From: Halocatena marina
GTDB taxonomy: Archaea > Halobacteriota > Halobacteria > Halobacteriales > Haloarculaceae
Length of the DNA: 64,000 nucleotides
Assembly: GCF_023276375.1 (NCBI RefSeq)
Contig: NZ_JALLPK010000001.1
Location: 1,736,001-1,800,000, forward strand
Direction: 5' to 3'
A program made the position numbers and the translations under genes. Below the pieces are notes generated by a model. The model was not told the origin of the DNA, did not search any database, and was given only the letters and a program-made list of their open reading frames with translations. Shown here in pieces: positions 17,407-25,631 of the stretch. Within the stretch, counting starts at the first letter, position 1, and each line of letters opens with the position of its first letter.

Positions 17407-20400
17407 CTAGGTGTTGGCAAATACCACATCCATAAGCTTTTTCTCAGCTTTTCGAAGATGTTGATGAAAAGTCGAAGAACTGATATCGAGAGAATCGGCG
17501 ACATCTCCACCAGAGCTTTCGCGGGGCCAATCAAAGAATCCAGAGTAGCATGCTGCTTCGAGTACGGTTCGCTGACGATCTGTGAGCGAATCTTCGACCA
17601 CGGTCCGGAACTCTCCCGGTGGGAGCTGCTGGCGATTCACATACTGTTGGCCGGCAAACTCCATATCAGGGTACATTTTCTTTACCGCCTCAGTCACTGC
17701 ACGCACGTTAGCTGTCTCCGGAAGTTCGCCGACGACTCGCAACTCGTCGTCTATGATCTCGATGACTTTTGTTCGACCGTCGAACATTGCGAAAATTGAT
17801 GCCACTGTCTCGCCAGTCGTCTGTATCTCAACACGGACGTAATCATCATCCTCAAAGAGGACACGAATGTTTGTCACTGCTGGAAGCTCTTTATTGAGCT
17901 CGATACACTGGTCGGCGGTGAGTCCTTCGATCGTGTAATAGTAAAGGAATCCGTCGTCACCGACGGGGATAGCCCGATCAATCGAGAGGTCGATGTCACC
18001 ATCAGCCTTCGAAATGAACGGCTCAGCCAACGCTGCAGACCGATATTCGACTTCGATACCACGATCTGCCAGTAACGATTTCCCCCGTTCAATCGCAGTG
18101 ATTGCGTGGCCAACGATCTCCGCGAGTTGCCGAATAATTACTTTCTCAATCTCACCGACGATCGACGAGCGCTTCGTATAGAGGGTTAAGACGCCGTAAC
18201 ATCTGCCTTCGTAGGCGACTGGAACTGCAATGACCGAATAATCTTGTGATCCACTCACCTCACACCATCGTTCGCAAACTGGGTCCCCTGAAACCGTGTG
18301 AGAGAGTTGTAACGAGTTCGTGTTCAGGGATCGCGTGATCGGGCTCTGCGTTGGATCGTCCATATCGAGTGAGACAGGAGTCTCAGCCAGCTCCTCGGAT
18401 AATCCTGATGCTGAATGGACTGTAATTTCCTGACCACTTCGAGTAGTGTGACCGATCCAGGCGAAATCGTACACATTTGACGCTGCAAGGCGCTCACAGA
18501 CACCTTGCTCCATCTGATTCCGTGTAGACTGTTCCAGCACGAGATCGCTAACGTTCAATGCGACTGCCTGAAGGTGATTGAGTGCTGCAAGCTCCTGTCG
18601 TTGTTGTTCAAGCTGCTGTTCTTGTTTCTTGCGCTCGGAAATATCCCGAACGACGCCAACGCGCTCGTTGGTATCGTCCCCAGGCAGGAGTGAAAACGTT
18701 GCCTCCGCCGTGATTGATTCACCGTCGGCTCGCAGGAGATCGGCTTCAATCTTCGGTCTGTTGTGCGTACCATCCTTCATCGCACGTTCAATCTCCCCAG
18801 CAGTGGCGACGGTTGATTCGGAAACCACCATCGAAACGTGTTCGCCGAGCAGTTCCTCGCGGTCGTAACCGACCATCTCAGCGTATCCCTCGTTGACCAT
18901 CGTAAACCGACGATCGTCGTCGATAATGTATACACCGTCGTCGATCGTTTCGAAGATCGTTTCGTACTGCTCAAGTTCGAGTTCGCGCTCTTTGCGTTTG
19001 GTGATATCGCGGACGACACCGACTCGTTCGTGGCTATCGTCGCCCGGTAAGAGCGAGAACGTCGCCTCCGCCGTGATCGATTCACCGTCGGCACGCTGGA
19101 GATTGGCTTCGACCTTCGGCCCGTCCTTCCCCATCTTCATCTCCTGTGCGGCTCCTTCAGCAGTGGTAATGACCGTCTCGTCGGCCACCAACGAGACGTG
19201 TTCACCGAGCAACTCCTCGCGGTCATAGCCCATCATCTTGGCGTATGCCTCATTGACCATCGTAAAGCACTTCTCGTCGTCGACAACGTAGACGCCGTCG
19301 TTGACCGTCTCGACGATCCGCTCGTACTGCTCAAGCTGGCGCTCTCGCTGTTTTCGTTCGGTGATATCGTTGATAACAACCTGTGCAGCCGGCTGTCCCT
19401 CGTGAATGATCGGTATCCCGGTGAGGACAGTGTGCTTTATCCGGCCGTTTGTGTCGATGACCTCCGTTTCTTTCGGCGGAGTAGCTTTTCGCTCCGCAAT
19501 GATCTGTCGCATCCGTTCGGCCGCTTCGGGACGGTCGTCTGGATGGACGAAATCGATGGCAGACTTGCCGATGACCTCATCGGCTGTATCGACTGCAAAC
19601 CGGTCGGTGGCCGCGTCGTTCATATACGCGATCGATCCGTCTGCAGTGTAGATGACAATCGGTGCAGGCGAGGATTCGATGAGACGACGATACTGATTGC
19701 GCTGTTCCCGTAGTTCCCGTTCTTGTTCGATGCGGTCGGTCATATCCCGGACAACGCCGGTCGTTCCGTGATATGTATCGTCATCGGAGCGGATCGTGAA
19801 TCGGTTCTCCACAGGGATCTGCTCTCCGTCGGGGGTGTAGTGATACGTTGCGGTGGTCGCAACCTTGCGCTCTCCCGTACGTAACTCTTGAATCAGTTCC
19901 GCAGAATATGATGTCTCTTCGTCATCGATTACCAGAGAAACAGGCGCATCGAGTAGTTCATCACGCGAGTAACCGGTCAACTCACAGTAGGCCTCGTTGA
20001 CCATCGTAAACCGACGATCGGCGTCGGTCATATACACTCCATCGCGGACGTTCTCGACAACAGTCCGATAATCTTCGAGCTCGCGCTCGCGCTCTTTGCG
20101 TTTGGTGATGTCCTGTGCCATCATCATCCCAGCAAACACCGAGCCAGTCTCGTCTTCCACCGGAAGTGCCCACGCTTTGAAGATACGATCCTCCAATTCG
20201 ATCTCGAACGTCCGTTTTTCGCCCGCCAACGCAGCGCGACAGTGTTTTTCGAGACGCTCTTTGGCGTTCGATGCCGTTTCGCCGACGTGTCGCCCTTCGA
20301 GAGACGTATCAGTGTCTTCGTAGACTGACCCCGCAACGAGCGTATACCGGAGGTCGTGGTCGAACAAGGAAACAACACCGTTCGGAAAATGCTCTGCAAG

Positions 20401-21090
20401 TGTCCGATAGCGTCGTTCGGACTTCTCGAGTTTTCGTTCGCGCTCTTTGCGCTCACTCATATCGACCAATGTCCCGAGGATCGCTGACTCGCCCTCGTAC
20501 TCAATGAGATCTCCGTGGATTTCGACATCGACGACAGTACCGTCTGCGTGCTTTCCCCGACCTTCGTACCGGATAACGTCGATTTCGCCGTGCTCACGCT
20601 GTCGAACGTACTCGGCGACGAGGTCTCGTTCCTCCTCTGCCACAAAGTCAAGCACCGGTTGTCCGATCGCTTCGTCCTGAGTGTAGCCAAGAATGTCAGT
20701 AAATGTTGGGTTGACGTACTTCACCACTCCATCTTGAATGATACAGATCCCCACGAGATTTTGCTCGACGAGGCGTTCATACCGTAGATTAGTCGTTTGT
20801 GAATCGTCTTCGAGCCACTGTTGTTCGCTCCGATTGAACGTTGACGGTTCGGGAGGTCCTATCAAAGTAGACCGTGGTTGCCACCAGACTCGTGCGCTGG
20901 AACCAACTTTCTTCGTCCTGAGCGCACCTCGATCGGCGAGTGTTTCGAGTCGTTTGTATACGGTCCGACGGGGACAATCGAGAGCGTCGGCAATCTCTGG
21001 TGAGGTGAGAGGCTCATTCGGATGAGTAGTCTGCTCAAAGACAGCGAGTGTTTCAGCATAGATACCTGTATGAGTGTGTGATGATGACAT
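17407..21090 (-). CDS. Multi-PAS, GAF, bacterio-opsin-activator (Bat) type transcriptional regulator
   Basis: This very large 1227-residue cytoplasmic regulator has an N-terminal winged helix (about 10-70, SPEIADALDCPRRTVYKRLE). Six PAS units follow (about 105-220, 225-340, 340-460, 465-585, 590-705 and 710-830), separated by charged coiled-coil linkers (KERERELE type). A GAF domain spans about 850-1000, then a Bat output domain (about 1010-1150) and a C-terminal HTH_10 (about 1165-1225, LTDRQRTVLEAACYSGFFDW). There is no histidine kinase or receiver domain, so it is a one-component sensor-regulator. PAS units five and six are nearly identical in protein sequence, pointing to tandem duplication. 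Possible inputs are light, redox or small ligands; no cofactor-binding residue is obvious. Confidence 0.88.
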   Translation of the reverse strand: MSSSHTHTGIYAETLAVFEQTTHPNEPLTSPEIADALDCPRRTVYKRLETLADRGALRTKKVGSSARVWWQPRSTLIGPPEPSTFNRSEQQWLEDDSQTTNLRYERLVEQNLVGICIIQDGVVKYVNPTFTDILGYTQDEAIGQPVLDFVAEEERDLVAEYVRQREHGEIDVIRYEGRGKHADGTVVDVEIHGDLIEYEGESAILGTLVDMSERKERERKLEKSERRYRTLAEHFPNGVVSLFDHDLRYTLVAGSVYEDTDTSLEGRHVGETASNAKERLEKHCRAALAGEKRTFEIELEDRIFKAWALPVEDETGSVFAGMMMAQDITKRKERERELEDYRTVVENVRDGVYMTDADRRFTMVNEAYCELTGYSRDELLDAPVSLVIDDEETSYSAELIQELRTGERKVATTATYHYTPDGEQIPVENRFTIRSDDDTYHGTTGVVRDMTDRIEQERELREQRNQYRRLIESSPAPIVIYTADGSIAYMNDAATDRFAVDTADEVIGKSAIDFVHPDDRPEAAERMRQIIAERKATPPKETEVIDTNGRIKHTVLTGIPIIHEGQPAAQVVINDITERKQRERQLEQYERIVETVNDGVYVVDDEKCFTMVNEAYAKMMGYDREELLGEHVSLVADETVITTAEGAAQEMKMGKDGPKVEANLQRADGESITAEATFSLLPGDDSHERVGVVRDITKRKERELELEQYETIFETIDDGVYIIDDDRRFTMVNEGYAEMVGYDREELLGEHVSMVVSESTVATAGEIERAMKDGTHNRPKIEADLLRADGESITAEATFSLLPGDDTNERVGVVRDISERKKQEQQLEQQRQELAALNHLQAVALNVSDLVLEQSTRNQMEQGVCERLAASNVYDFAWIGHTTRSGQEITVHSASGLSEELAETPVSLDMDDPTQSPITRSLNTNSLQLSHTVSGDPVCERWCEVSGSQDYSVIAVPVAYEGRCYGVLTLYTKRSSIVGEIEKVIIRQLAEIVGHAITAIERGKSLLADRGIEVEYRSAALAEPFISKADGDIDLSIDRAIPVGDDGFLYYYTIEGLTADQCIELNKELPAVTNIRVLFEDDDYVRVEIQTTGETVASIFAMFDGRTKVIEIIDDELRVVGELPETANVRAVTEAVKKMYPDMEFAGQQYVNRQQLPPGEFRTVVEDSLTDRQRTVLEAACYSGFFDWPRESSGGDVADSLDISSSTFHQHLRKAEKKLMDVVFANT

Positions 21091-21438
21091 GCATACTCCG
21101 TGGGCATCGAGAGAGAAAACTGTTCCGTCGGCGGCACCTATGACGTGCCCGACACGAATTGATTAGTCAAGCAATTTGATAGCAAATCAATCGCTCACTG
21201 GTCGGATACTTGCATCTGAACTTACGAAGAGAGAGTTGCAACTGAGTGATATCGGCTGTATCGAAGGTCTTCGCGCGGATACGACTGCCACGGAGTAGTC
21301 CGTGATGGGAGCAAATACTGACACACAGTCTGATCGATCACGATTTTTCCGCTCACCTCACGATATCCATCATCATTTGTGTATATTCAACACAATATTA
21401 GTAGTAATTGCTATATATTCCTATGGTCTTGTGATCGC
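21091..21438. promoter_or_regulatory. Divergent promoter region
   Basis: This region separates the PAS regulator from the ATP-grasp gene. CTATATATTC at 21411-21420 is centred about 24 bp before ATG 21439 and supports a leaderless start there rather than at ATG 21379. No coding frame is evident. Confidence 0.45.
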
Positions 21439-22209
21439 ATGGTGACGATTGCCCTCTCCTATCCGTCACAGGGAGCAAATCCCTTGAAAACCGACGTGTT
21501 TGCCGATCTCACCACGTGGGCGGATGTGCGGTGGTTGGACCCACAGATCGATCATCCCGACTTGGTGAATGAGCGGATCGATCTGTATCATATGGCCCGC
21601 CAGCAACCCGCGTCGCTTCGTGACTTAGGTCGCGCCTGTCGGGCAGGGATTCCGACAATTAATCCGTACGAAGGGGTTGTTCTGCTCGCCGATCGATTCG
21701 CCTGCACGCGCCAGTTGGCCGAGATAGGAATCCGCGTTCCCGAGTCACAGTACGGACGAGCGACCGAAATCGAGCTCGAACCACCAGTGATCGTCAAATC
21801 CCGCTACGAGATAGGATCAGGAGATCACGAGATACTGCGTTTTGACGACGATCCCGACTTCACTGGCCAGCAGTTCGTTCAGAAGTATGTGCCTCACACG
21901 AGAGAGATCAAGCTCCACTGTGCAGGTGAAGCCGTTCGGGCAGTCGCTATCGATCCCACTCACGACAGGTGCCGAGAGTGTGCAGTGACGCCACAGCTCA
22001 GATCGGTTGCCGAACGGATCCGCCAGCTGATGGGCATGGAGCTGTTCGAAGTTGATCTCGTCGGCGATGATGCGCTCTTCGTCGTTGATGTCAACCCAGC
22101 GATTAGTCTTCGTGGTGTAGTCGATGGAAAAGCGGTGTACGAAACGCTTCTTTCTCAACCGCTTCGTGATCGGTCTGTCGAAGGATCGCTCACTCATGCA
22201 AGCAGCTGA
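21439..22209 (+). CDS. ATP-grasp (RimK-like) ligase-fold protein
   Basis: This protein of 256 residues from ATG 21439 resembles RimK/LysX-type ATP-grasp enzymes. PPVIVKSRYEIGSGDHE (about 120-136) fits the nucleotide-binding lysine strand, QQFVQKYVPHTREIKLHCAG the central glutamate region, and MELFEVDLVGDDALFVVDVNPA the magnesium-binding D-x-N-P motif (first twenty residues shown). The first 75 residues form the small N-terminal domain. It should join a carboxylate to an amine or thiol using ATP. It stands alone, with no partner enzyme to hint at a substrate. It is a little shorter than typical RimK (about 290-300). Confidence 0.72.
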   Translation: MVTIALSYPSQGANPLKTDVFADLTTWADVRWLDPQIDHPDLVNERIDLYHMARQQPASLRDLGRACRAGIPTINPYEGVVLLADRFACTRQLAEIGIRVPESQYGRATEIELEPPVIVKSRYEIGSGDHEILRFDDDPDFTGQQFVQKYVPHTREIKLHCAGEAVRAVAIDPTHDRCRECAVTPQLRSVAERIRQLMGMELFEVDLVGDDALFVVDVNPAISLRGVVDGKAVYETLLSQPLRDRSVEGSLTHASS

Positions 22210-22352
22210 TATTAGTGATACGTTAGTCATAGCACGCTGCTTTGGTTTTTGGCCTACGCGGCAATTCCACGAATCGATCGCCAGAACAACACGAGTTCCT
22301 CGACACTCACAGTAGTATGACCAGACCGAACGTGTTTGTCAGAGCAAAAGTG

Positions 22353-22358
22353 TTATAA
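22353..22358 (+). promoter_or_regulatory. TATA box of livK
   Basis: TTATAA is centred 28 bp upstream of ATG 22384, the expected spacing for a leaderless haloarchaeal transcript that starts at the start codon. Confidence 0.6.
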
Positions 22359-22383
22359 CCCCCGCTACTAACGACGCAGTTGT

Positions 22384-23649
22384 ATGGCAGATAGGCACAC
22401 ACAATCACGGCGTGGCTATTTAAAAGCGGTTGGAGTTGCGAGTGCGATCGGCCTCACTGGGCTTTCAGGCTGTGTTGACCGACTCACAGGAAGCGGTGGT
22501 AGTGGTCCCATCAACTTCGGATCAATCCTTCCCATTACTGGTGACCTCTCTGATTTCGGTTCAGGGATGCAGAAAGGAGTCAATCTCGCAGTCGAGGATA
22601 TGAACGACGCAGGTGGGCCGCTTGGGCGTACCGTCGAACATTCGGGGAAGGACTCCGAGACAGACGCCCAGAAGGCGAAGAACAAGTACGAAACACTCGT
22701 GAGTGAGAACGAGATTGTCGGCTTCGTTGGGGCAGCGTCCTCCGGTGTCTCTGTTCCGCTGGCAAAGACCATTGCGAGTGATCAAGTAATGCAGGTCAGT
22801 CCAGCATCCACGAGTCCTGTACTAAAGAATCTTGGATTCGGTGACCCAGACGACACGAAGTATTTCGCTCGCACCGCGCCGAATGACTCCCAGCAGGGTA
22901 TCATCATGGGGATGGCGATGAACGAGTTCGTCAATGCCAAGTCGGCCGCATTCCTCCACGTCAACAACGCCTACGGGGAAGGACTGGCGAAGAAAGCACA
23001 GGAGAACTTCAACGGAGAGACGCTCCAGCTGGTCCCCTACAGTTCGAAAACCTCCGACTATACGTCGACGCTCGATAAGCTGTTCAAGGGCAACCCGGAC
23101 GCGGTCGGGTTCGTCGGCTACCCAGAGTCCGGCCGCTCCATCCTCCAAACGTGGAAAGGTGGGGGCTACGGGGGGAACTGGGTCCTCAGCGAGGGACTCA
23201 ACTCGACGGAGTTCTTCGGCAAGATTCCGGACATCGTGAATGGAATGTACGTCTCCTCACCCGACCCCGAGTCAACCAAAGGTGCAGACAAGTTCAAGAA
23301 GGCGTTCGGAGGCGAACCCAAAGTCTTCTCGCCACACTCCTACGACGCTGCGTTCCTCATGGGACTCGCTATTCACAAGGCGGGCGAGGCGTCGGGAACT
23401 GCGATCGCACAGAACATTCAGTCGATCTCTCGACCCGACGGCGAAACAGTCACTGTCGGTGAGTTCGACAAAGCGAAGAAAGCGCTGGATGAGGACAAAG
23501 CCATCAACTACGCAGGCGCATCCAGTCCAGTTGATCTGAACAAGAATCTCGAACCACTCAACCGATTTGCAATCCTCCAGGTCGAGAATAATGCGACTGT
23601 GAAGTCGGTCAAGACGGTTCCGCGATCGTTCTTCGAAGGAAAAGTCTAA
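22384..23649 (+). CDS. livK: Branched-chain amino-acid type ABC transporter substrate-binding lipoprotein
   Basis: This 421-residue periplasmic-binding protein is of the LivK/type I fold. A Tat signal (SRRGYLKAVGVASAIG) ends in the lipobox LSGC with the lipidated Cys at about residue 30, so it should be anchored outside the membrane. INFGSILPITGDLSDFGSGM, AVEDMNDAGG and VGAASSGVSVPLAKT are typical of the family's ligand-binding lobe. It lies 221 bp from, and convergent to, the end of livF, so binding protein and transporter are transcribed separately. Ligands in this family range from leucine to amides, urea and aromatic acids, and cannot be told from sequence. Confidence 0.9.
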   Translation: MADRHTQSRRGYLKAVGVASAIGLTGLSGCVDRLTGSGGSGPINFGSILPITGDLSDFGSGMQKGVNLAVEDMNDAGGPLGRTVEHSGKDSETDAQKAKNKYETLVSENEIVGFVGAASSGVSVPLAKTIASDQVMQVSPASTSPVLKNLGFGDPDDTKYFARTAPNDSQQGIIMGMAMNEFVNAKSAAFLHVNNAYGEGLAKKAQENFNGETLQLVPYSSKTSDYTSTLDKLFKGNPDAVGFVGYPESGRSILQTWKGGGYGGNWVLSEGLNSTEFFGKIPDIVNGMYVSSPDPESTKGADKFKKAFGGEPKVFSPHSYDAAFLMGLAIHKAGEASGTAIAQNIQSISRPDGETVTVGEFDKAKKALDEDKAINYAGASSPVDLNKNLEPLNRFAILQVENNATVKSVKTVPRSFFEGKV

Positions 23650-23803
23650 CCCAATCCACAGCTGACGACATCTTCGGTGCTTGGTTCTGATTACCGATAC
23701 ACAGTTTTCGACTGCACGTGAGATGACCGGTACTCTTCACAAACCAACAGAGATCATACCACGAAGAAAGCGCGACGGGAACGAGACACGAATTCGGAAG
23801 CGA

Positions 23804-23838
23804 TGCAGTGCAGTGCAGTGCAGTGCAGTGCGGTGCAG
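23804..23838. repeat. Tandem TGCAG pentanucleotide array, seven units
   Basis: Seven head-to-tail copies of TGCAG fill 35 bp in the short gap between the convergent livK and livF genes; the sixth copy is TGCGG. Each TGCA core is itself palindromic. The array is 32 bp past the end of livF and lies outside coding sequence. Confidence 0.85.
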
Positions 23839-23870
23839 TATGATGTTCTTGGTGGGTAACGGAGTGGGTG

Positions 23871-24668
23871 TTACGACTTGGAGCCGGTTGCTTGGCTTTC
23901 CTCGGGTCCATCGTCATCGACACTGGCATTGTCTTCGTCTTCGTCATTGCCACTGTCACCGCCGCCTCCACCAAGATACAGTTCGGCCACCTCCTCGTTT
24001 CCGAGGAGCGCTTCACCGGTGTCCTCGAAGCGATTTTCTCCCATTTCAAGCACATAGCCGCGGTCGGCACGGCTGAGTGCCTTGCGAGCGTTCTGCTCGA
24101 CCATGAGGACGGCAGTGCCGGACTCGTTGATAGCATCGATCTTATCGAACACCTCATCAACGAGGTCGGGAGCCAGTCCCGCAGAGGGTTCATCGACGAA
24201 TAATAGGCCGGGGTCGACCATCAGCGCCCGACCCATCGCAAGCATCTGTCGCTGTCCCCCCGAAAGGCTTCCAGCACGCTGATTCTTACGCTCATCGAGG
24301 ACAGGAAACTGGTCGTACACCTCGTTGAGAGTTTCCTGTGGAACGGAGTCGAGGATGTACGCGCCCATTTCGAGATTCTCCTCGACAGTGAGGTTCGGGA
24401 AGACGTTCTCGGTCTGTGGAACGTACACCATTCCCTTGCGCGTGATTTCGTCCGGACGGTTCGCGGTGATGTCTTCTCCGTCGTACGTGACAGAGCCTTC
24501 CCAGCACGGAATGAGACCGAAGATGGCCTTCATCGCTGTGGATTTGCCAGCGCCATTCGGACCGATGATGCAGACGATCTCATTCTCGTTGACGTCGATC
24601 GAGACACCATGCAGAATCTCGGCATCGCCGTACCCGCTGACGATATCACGGGCTTCGAGTAGTACCAT
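23871..24668 (-). CDS. livF: Branched-chain amino-acid type ABC transporter ATP-binding protein LivF
   Basis: This 265-residue ATPase is the second nucleotide-binding subunit of the liv-type importer. Walker A is GPNGAGKST, the Q-loop lies in YVPQTENVFPN, the signature is LSGGQRQMLAMGRAL, Walker B is LLFVDEPSAGL and the switch His is replaced by Gln in VEQNARKALS, as is usual in LivF. The core has normal length, but a Gly-run and a very acidic tail of about 30 residues (GNDEDEDNASVDDDG) follow, likely a haloarchaeal addition. It starts 3 bp after livG ends. Confidence 0.92.
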   Translation of the reverse strand: MVLLEARDIVSGYGDAEILHGVSIDVNENEIVCIIGPNGAGKSTAMKAIFGLIPCWEGSVTYDGEDITANRPDEITRKGMVYVPQTENVFPNLTVEENLEMGAYILDSVPQETLNEVYDQFPVLDERKNQRAGSLSGGQRQMLAMGRALMVDPGLLFVDEPSAGLAPDLVDEVFDKIDAINESGTAVLMVEQNARKALSRADRGYVLEMGENRFEDTGEALLGNEEVAELYLGGGGGDSGNDEDEDNASVDDDGPEESQATGSKS

Positions 24669-24671
24669 CTG

Positions 24672-25631
24672 TCATCCCCCCAAGTACGCGTCGATAACGC
24701 GCTCATCTGACTGCACTTCGTCCGGCGATCCTTGCATCAACTTCTTGCCTTCGCTCATGACAATAACTGTATCAGAGAGGTTCATGATGACTTCCATGTC
24801 GTGTTCGACGATGAGAAACGTGTATCCATCGGCTCTGAGGTCGCGGATACGTTTGATGAGTTTTTGTGTCAGGGTTGGGTTGACGCCAGCAACGGGTTCG
24901 TCGAGGAGAATGAGATCAGGCTCCATCATGAGCACACGGCCCAACTCGACGAGTTTGCGCTGCCCGCCACTCAAGTTCCCCGCCTCTTCGTTGGCAAGGT
25001 GATCGATTTCGAGGAACTCAAGCATCTGGTAGGTCTCCTGCTGGAGATCCGACTCCTCTTTCGCAACGGCTCCTTGTCTGAACCAAGCGTTCAGGAGGTT
25101 CTCGCCCGACTGTTCTTTCTTTGCGAGCATCAAATTTTCGAGGACAGTCATCCCCTTTAGCTCACGAGTGATCTGAAACGTCCGGACCAATCCCTCGTTC
25201 GCCAGGCGGAACGGACGAGTGTAGGTGTGCTCTGAGGCTTCCTTGTAGCGCTCCTGTCCGGCGTAGACAGCAGCACCGATGCCAGCACCAACAGCAGTTG
25301 CACCGGCGAGCATCGGAGTCGCCAGTCCGTAGTAGGCAGCGCCCGATAAGGCAATCCCACCGAACGTCATTCCAGACGCACCGTACCAGATATTCTTCTC
25401 TTCGCTGCTTGGCTGCATTATCTCCTGCGTGTCGGTGCCTCGATAGCTGATGACGCCACCATCGGGTTCGTAGAACCCACTGATGAGGTTGAACGTCGTC
25501 GTTTTGCCGGCACCGTTTGGGCCGATGAGACCAGTAACGGTCCCTTCTTCGACATCGAACGACGCCCCATCAACAGCGGTGACGCCGCCGAACGACTTGC
25601 GCAGTTCGTCGACATTCAGTAGTGCGGTCAT
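24672..25631 (-). CDS. livG: ABC transporter ATP-binding protein LivG with hydrophobic insert
   Basis: This 319-residue ATPase has all LivG motifs: Walker A GPNGAGKTT (38-46), RTFQITREL Q-loop, LSGGQRKLVELGRVL signature, Walker B LILLDEPVAGVNP and VEHDM switch. Between Walker A and the Q-loop, where LivG normally has a short link (GTDITGLPPHRIAN type), there is an insert at about residues 69-138. It contains two Gly/Ala-rich hydrophobic stretches (IWYGASGMTFGGIALSGAAY and PMLAGATAVGAGIGAAVYAG), long enough to enter the membrane. The rest is canonical and the reading frame is clean, so this is not an error. The start overlaps the livM stop by 4 bp. Confidence 0.9.
   Translation of the reverse strand: MTALLNVDELRKSFGGVTAVDGASFDVEEGTVTGLIGPNGAGKTTTFNLISGFYEPDGGVISYRGTDTQEIMQPSSEEKNIWYGASGMTFGGIALSGAAYYGLATPMLAGATAVGAGIGAAVYAGQERYKEASEHTYTRPFRLANEGLVRTFQITRELKGMTVLENLMLAKKEQSGENLLNAWFRQGAVAKEESDLQQETYQMLEFLEIDHLANEEAGNLSGGQRKLVELGRVLMMEPDLILLDEPVAGVNPTLTQKLIKRIRDLRADGYTFLIVEHDMEVIMNLSDTVIVMSEGKKLMQGSPDEVQSDERVIDAYLGG

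Noticed and set aside
23804..23838. Possible CRISPR or rho-type element at the TGCAG and TCACA arrays
   Set aside because: Five-base units without spacers are simple tandem repeats, not CRISPR.
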